From assembly GCA_025059875.1 (NCBI GenBank), contig JANXCT010000002.1, forward strand, positions 341,180 through 405,179: 64,000 nt of DNA. Reading direction: 5' to 3'. The position numbers and the translations under genes were made by a program. The notes beneath the pieces were generated by a model, which worked only from the letters and a program-made list of their open reading frames with translations, did no database searches and was not told the DNA's origin. Shown in pieces: positions 62,517 to 64,000 of this stretch. Position 1 is the stretch's first letter. Each line of letters starts with the position of its first letter. The DNA comes from Candidatus Kapaibacterium sp. (GTDB lineage Bacteria; Bacteroidota; Ignavibacteria; Kapaibacteriales; HRBIN21).

Positions 62517-64000
62517 ATGGCGCGTGGTGGTGGTGCCGGCAAAGTCTACTTCGTGCTCTACTTAGCCGTAGTCCTGGAGCTACTCCTCATCATCGTGGAG
62601 CGGGATGAAGCTGAGGAGCACCTGCTGAAGAAGCAGAAGGAGTCCATGAGAATTGTACAGAGCATCCTGTCACAGCTCCAGGTCGGGACAGGGACGGAAG
62701 GCATCAGCACACGTCCAAAGGACGAGATTACGATTGCCGAAAGTTATCTCCAGGCAGCAGGAGGTCCACAGATTCGCCAGGACCGCTACTACGAGGTTGA
62801 GGTCGGGGTCACCGACATCAGTGGCATGGGAGCAACCGAAGGCATGGAGCCAGCGGAGGCGAAGAAGCGACTGGAAACTCTGATGCGCTTAGCAAATGTC
62901 CAGGAGCTCGACTACCAAATCTTCTACCATCCTAGTCCTAATCCCCAACAGCCACCCTCATTCCCTCCCGATGATACCCTTCGTCGCCTCCGCTGGGAGA
63001 CCTTCGTGGAAGGTCAGCCGATTGGTCCAGAGGTGGAAGGTTCTCCATGGCGGCTACTCGTGATGAGACGCCTGGAGCTAGACCTATCCGCTATGCGCGA
63101 CTATCAAACGCCTATCTACAAAGCTTACACCATCGCCATCGGGGATATCCGGCGCTTTGCTCCACCAGATGCGGTTGCCAAAGACAGTATCTACTGGTAC
63201 GACCACAAGCGAACGCTGGAGCGCGCCCAGCAGAACGGTGGACGTATCAAGAAGCGTGTCTTTGCTGTTCGGTTCCAACCACCCGCGCAACCTGGTTGGT
63301 ACAAACTCCGCTTCGCCTCCCGGACGAACCGTATCCTCGGTATCCAGGCCGAGCAGCCGCTGGAGCTTGGCGGCGAGGAGACCGTCAACATTGGCACAGT
63401 ACAGATCAAAGTCAAAGACCTACAGCTCGTCAAACGCGAGTTGGAGTATGAGCTAGATGCTTATAATCCGCCGTTAGCCGATGACCTCATCAGCGGACGC
63501 ATAGATGCTGAAGGATTCCTCAATGGCCTTGCGGCCTCGATAGAGTACGTACGCCGCGAGTTTCCAGAGAAAGCCCCTGAAATCGCCAACAAGTTGGAGC
63601 TCTATGGGTACATTGCACGGCTGCTCGCCCCAGGGCAATCCGCCGGCTTCGAACAGAATCGGTCCAGCATTGCGATCGATATCCGTGTCATCAAGCCTGC
63701 CGTTCCACCACCAGCAGATCCCAAGGTCTTCTTGACTCAGGAGGAGTTCTACTCGTTCGACAAAGCCCAGCGCACCGTTATTCCCTTTACAGCAGGCCCC
63801 ATAAACCCCGGAGGTAGACCACCGACAGTTACGATCCAACCGCCCCTCTCCTTCCGACTCGTAGACCTGGGACCTGAGTTGGTCGCAGGAGGTCCTACCG
63901 CTGGGGGTGGAACGAACCATAAGTTTGAGCTCCAAATCAACGAGCCAATAGCAAGCGGAGAGTACACCATCCGGATTACCCACACGAACATAGCAGGGAA
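62517..64000 (+). CDS. GldM-like T9SS motor protein, cut by right edge
   Basis: This frame is open from ATG 62517 to the window end (over 494 codons). It has one membrane helix (VYFVLYLAVVLELLLIIV, about residues 10-27), a charged helical stretch (about 28-60), then a large periplasmic part that looks like beta domains, with Pro-rich linkers (about 140-160 and 395-402). Its size and layout fit GldM, which spans the periplasm and carries motor force to the T9SS channel. A GldM-like gene is also at 29111-30511. No GldL-like gene lies directly upstream; the preceding gene encodes the cysteine-rich protein. The match is tentative. Confidence 0.55.
   Translation, partial: MARGGGAGKVYFVLYLAVVLELLLIIVERDEAEEHLLKKQKESMRIVQSILSQLQVGTGTEGISTRPKDEITIAESYLQAAGGPQIRQDRYYEVEVGVTDISGMGATEGMEPAEAKKRLETLMRLANVQELDYQIFYHPSPNPQQPPSFPPDDTLRRLRWETFVEGQPIGPEVEGSPWRLLVMRRLELDLSAMRDYQTPIYKAYTIAIGDIRRFAPPDAVAKDSIYWYDHKRTLERAQQNGGRIKKRVFAVRFQPPAQPGWYKLRFASRTNRILGIQAEQPLELGGEETVNIGTVQIKVKDLQLVKRELEYELDAYNPPLADDLISGRIDAEGFLNGLAASIEYVRREFPEKAPEIANKLELYGYIARLLAPGQSAGFEQNRSSIAIDIRVIKPAVPPPADPKVFLTQEEFYSFDKAQRTVIPFTAGPINPGGRPPTVTIQPPLSFRLVDLGPELVAGGPTAGGGTNHKFELQINEPIASGEYTIRITHTNIAG

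Overview
The window reads as a chromosome segment from a Gram-negative, GC-rich member of the Bacteroidota–Chlorobiota–Ignavibacteriota–Kapaibacteriota side of bacterial diversity. The reasons are: many upstream regions carry a TAnnTTTG element, the -7 box of that group's housekeeping promoters; there are proteins resembling the type IX secretion (T9SS) motor (GldL- and GldM-like) and a secreted metalloprotease with a T9SS-like C-terminal sorting domain; LPS heptose genes show an outer membrane; and the ATP synthase cluster lacks atpD and atpC. The placement is inference; no rRNA gene is present. Coding density is very high, genes often overlap by ATGA or TGATG, and no gap longer than 300 bases lacks a gene. 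One tRNA (tRNA-Pro, anticodon UGG) is present. I saw no IS element, prophage or CRISPR array.

Layout. 1-3459 (minus): a possible gene running off the left edge, a cation-efflux protein, Rho, and an isoprenylcysteine-methyltransferase-like membrane protein. 3561-9918 (plus): ATP synthase genes atpZ, atpI-like, atpB, E, F, H, A, then the LPS gene hldD, then atpG. 9927-12101: a decayed ADP-forming acyl-CoA synthetase, followed by radA, an ECF sigma factor and its putative membrane partner, closed by a bidirectional terminator. 14735-21749 (minus): 3-hydroxyanthranilate dioxygenase, a TPR lipoprotein, an M61 peptidase, rlmB, rpsP and ffh. 21778-22032: divergent promoters and a leader with a terminator-like hairpin. 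22032-24200 (plus): an amidohydrolase-like protein and a hydrolase. 24149-27308 (minus): a heptosyltransferase, dtd, a small membrane protein and rsmF. 27373-30511 (plus): lptF/G, gldL-like and gldM-like genes. 30519-36148 (minus): murD, a phosphatase/nuclease lipoprotein, proline dehydrogenase and the T9SS-type metalloprotease. 36282-42819 (plus): topA, a macrodomain gene, a frameshifted beta-CASP nuclease gene, a MutT-TadA fusion, rsmI and tmk. 42824-43420 (minus): a thioredoxin-like lipoprotein and tRNA-Pro. 43503-47982 (plus): a MoxR ATPase, rpoN, a pyrD-like gene and a lipoprotein. 47959-53771 (minus): kynurenine monooxygenase, a lipoprotein, an HMT-MTHFR fusion, a MauE-like protein and a flippase. 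53822-64000 (plus): an M28 peptidase, a hydrolase, a lipoprotein, a thiamine-binding protein, B12-dependent ribonucleotide reductase, an aminopropyltransferase, a cysteine-rich exported protein and a second GldM-like protein cut by the right edge.

Themes. Energy (F0 and part of F1), envelope building (heptose genes, LptF/G, MurD, flippase), T9SS-like secretion, de novo NAD from tryptophan (KMO and 3-HAO) and translation quality control (Dtd, TadA, RsmF, RsmI, RlmB) dominate. The points most worth a second look are a methyltransferase domain that has lost its zinc site while fused to an intact MTHFR, the MutT-TadA fusion, the GldL/GldM-like modules, the amidohydrolase-like protein without its metal motif, the hairpin leader next to ffh, and two pseudogenes with several lesions each inside otherwise intact operons.
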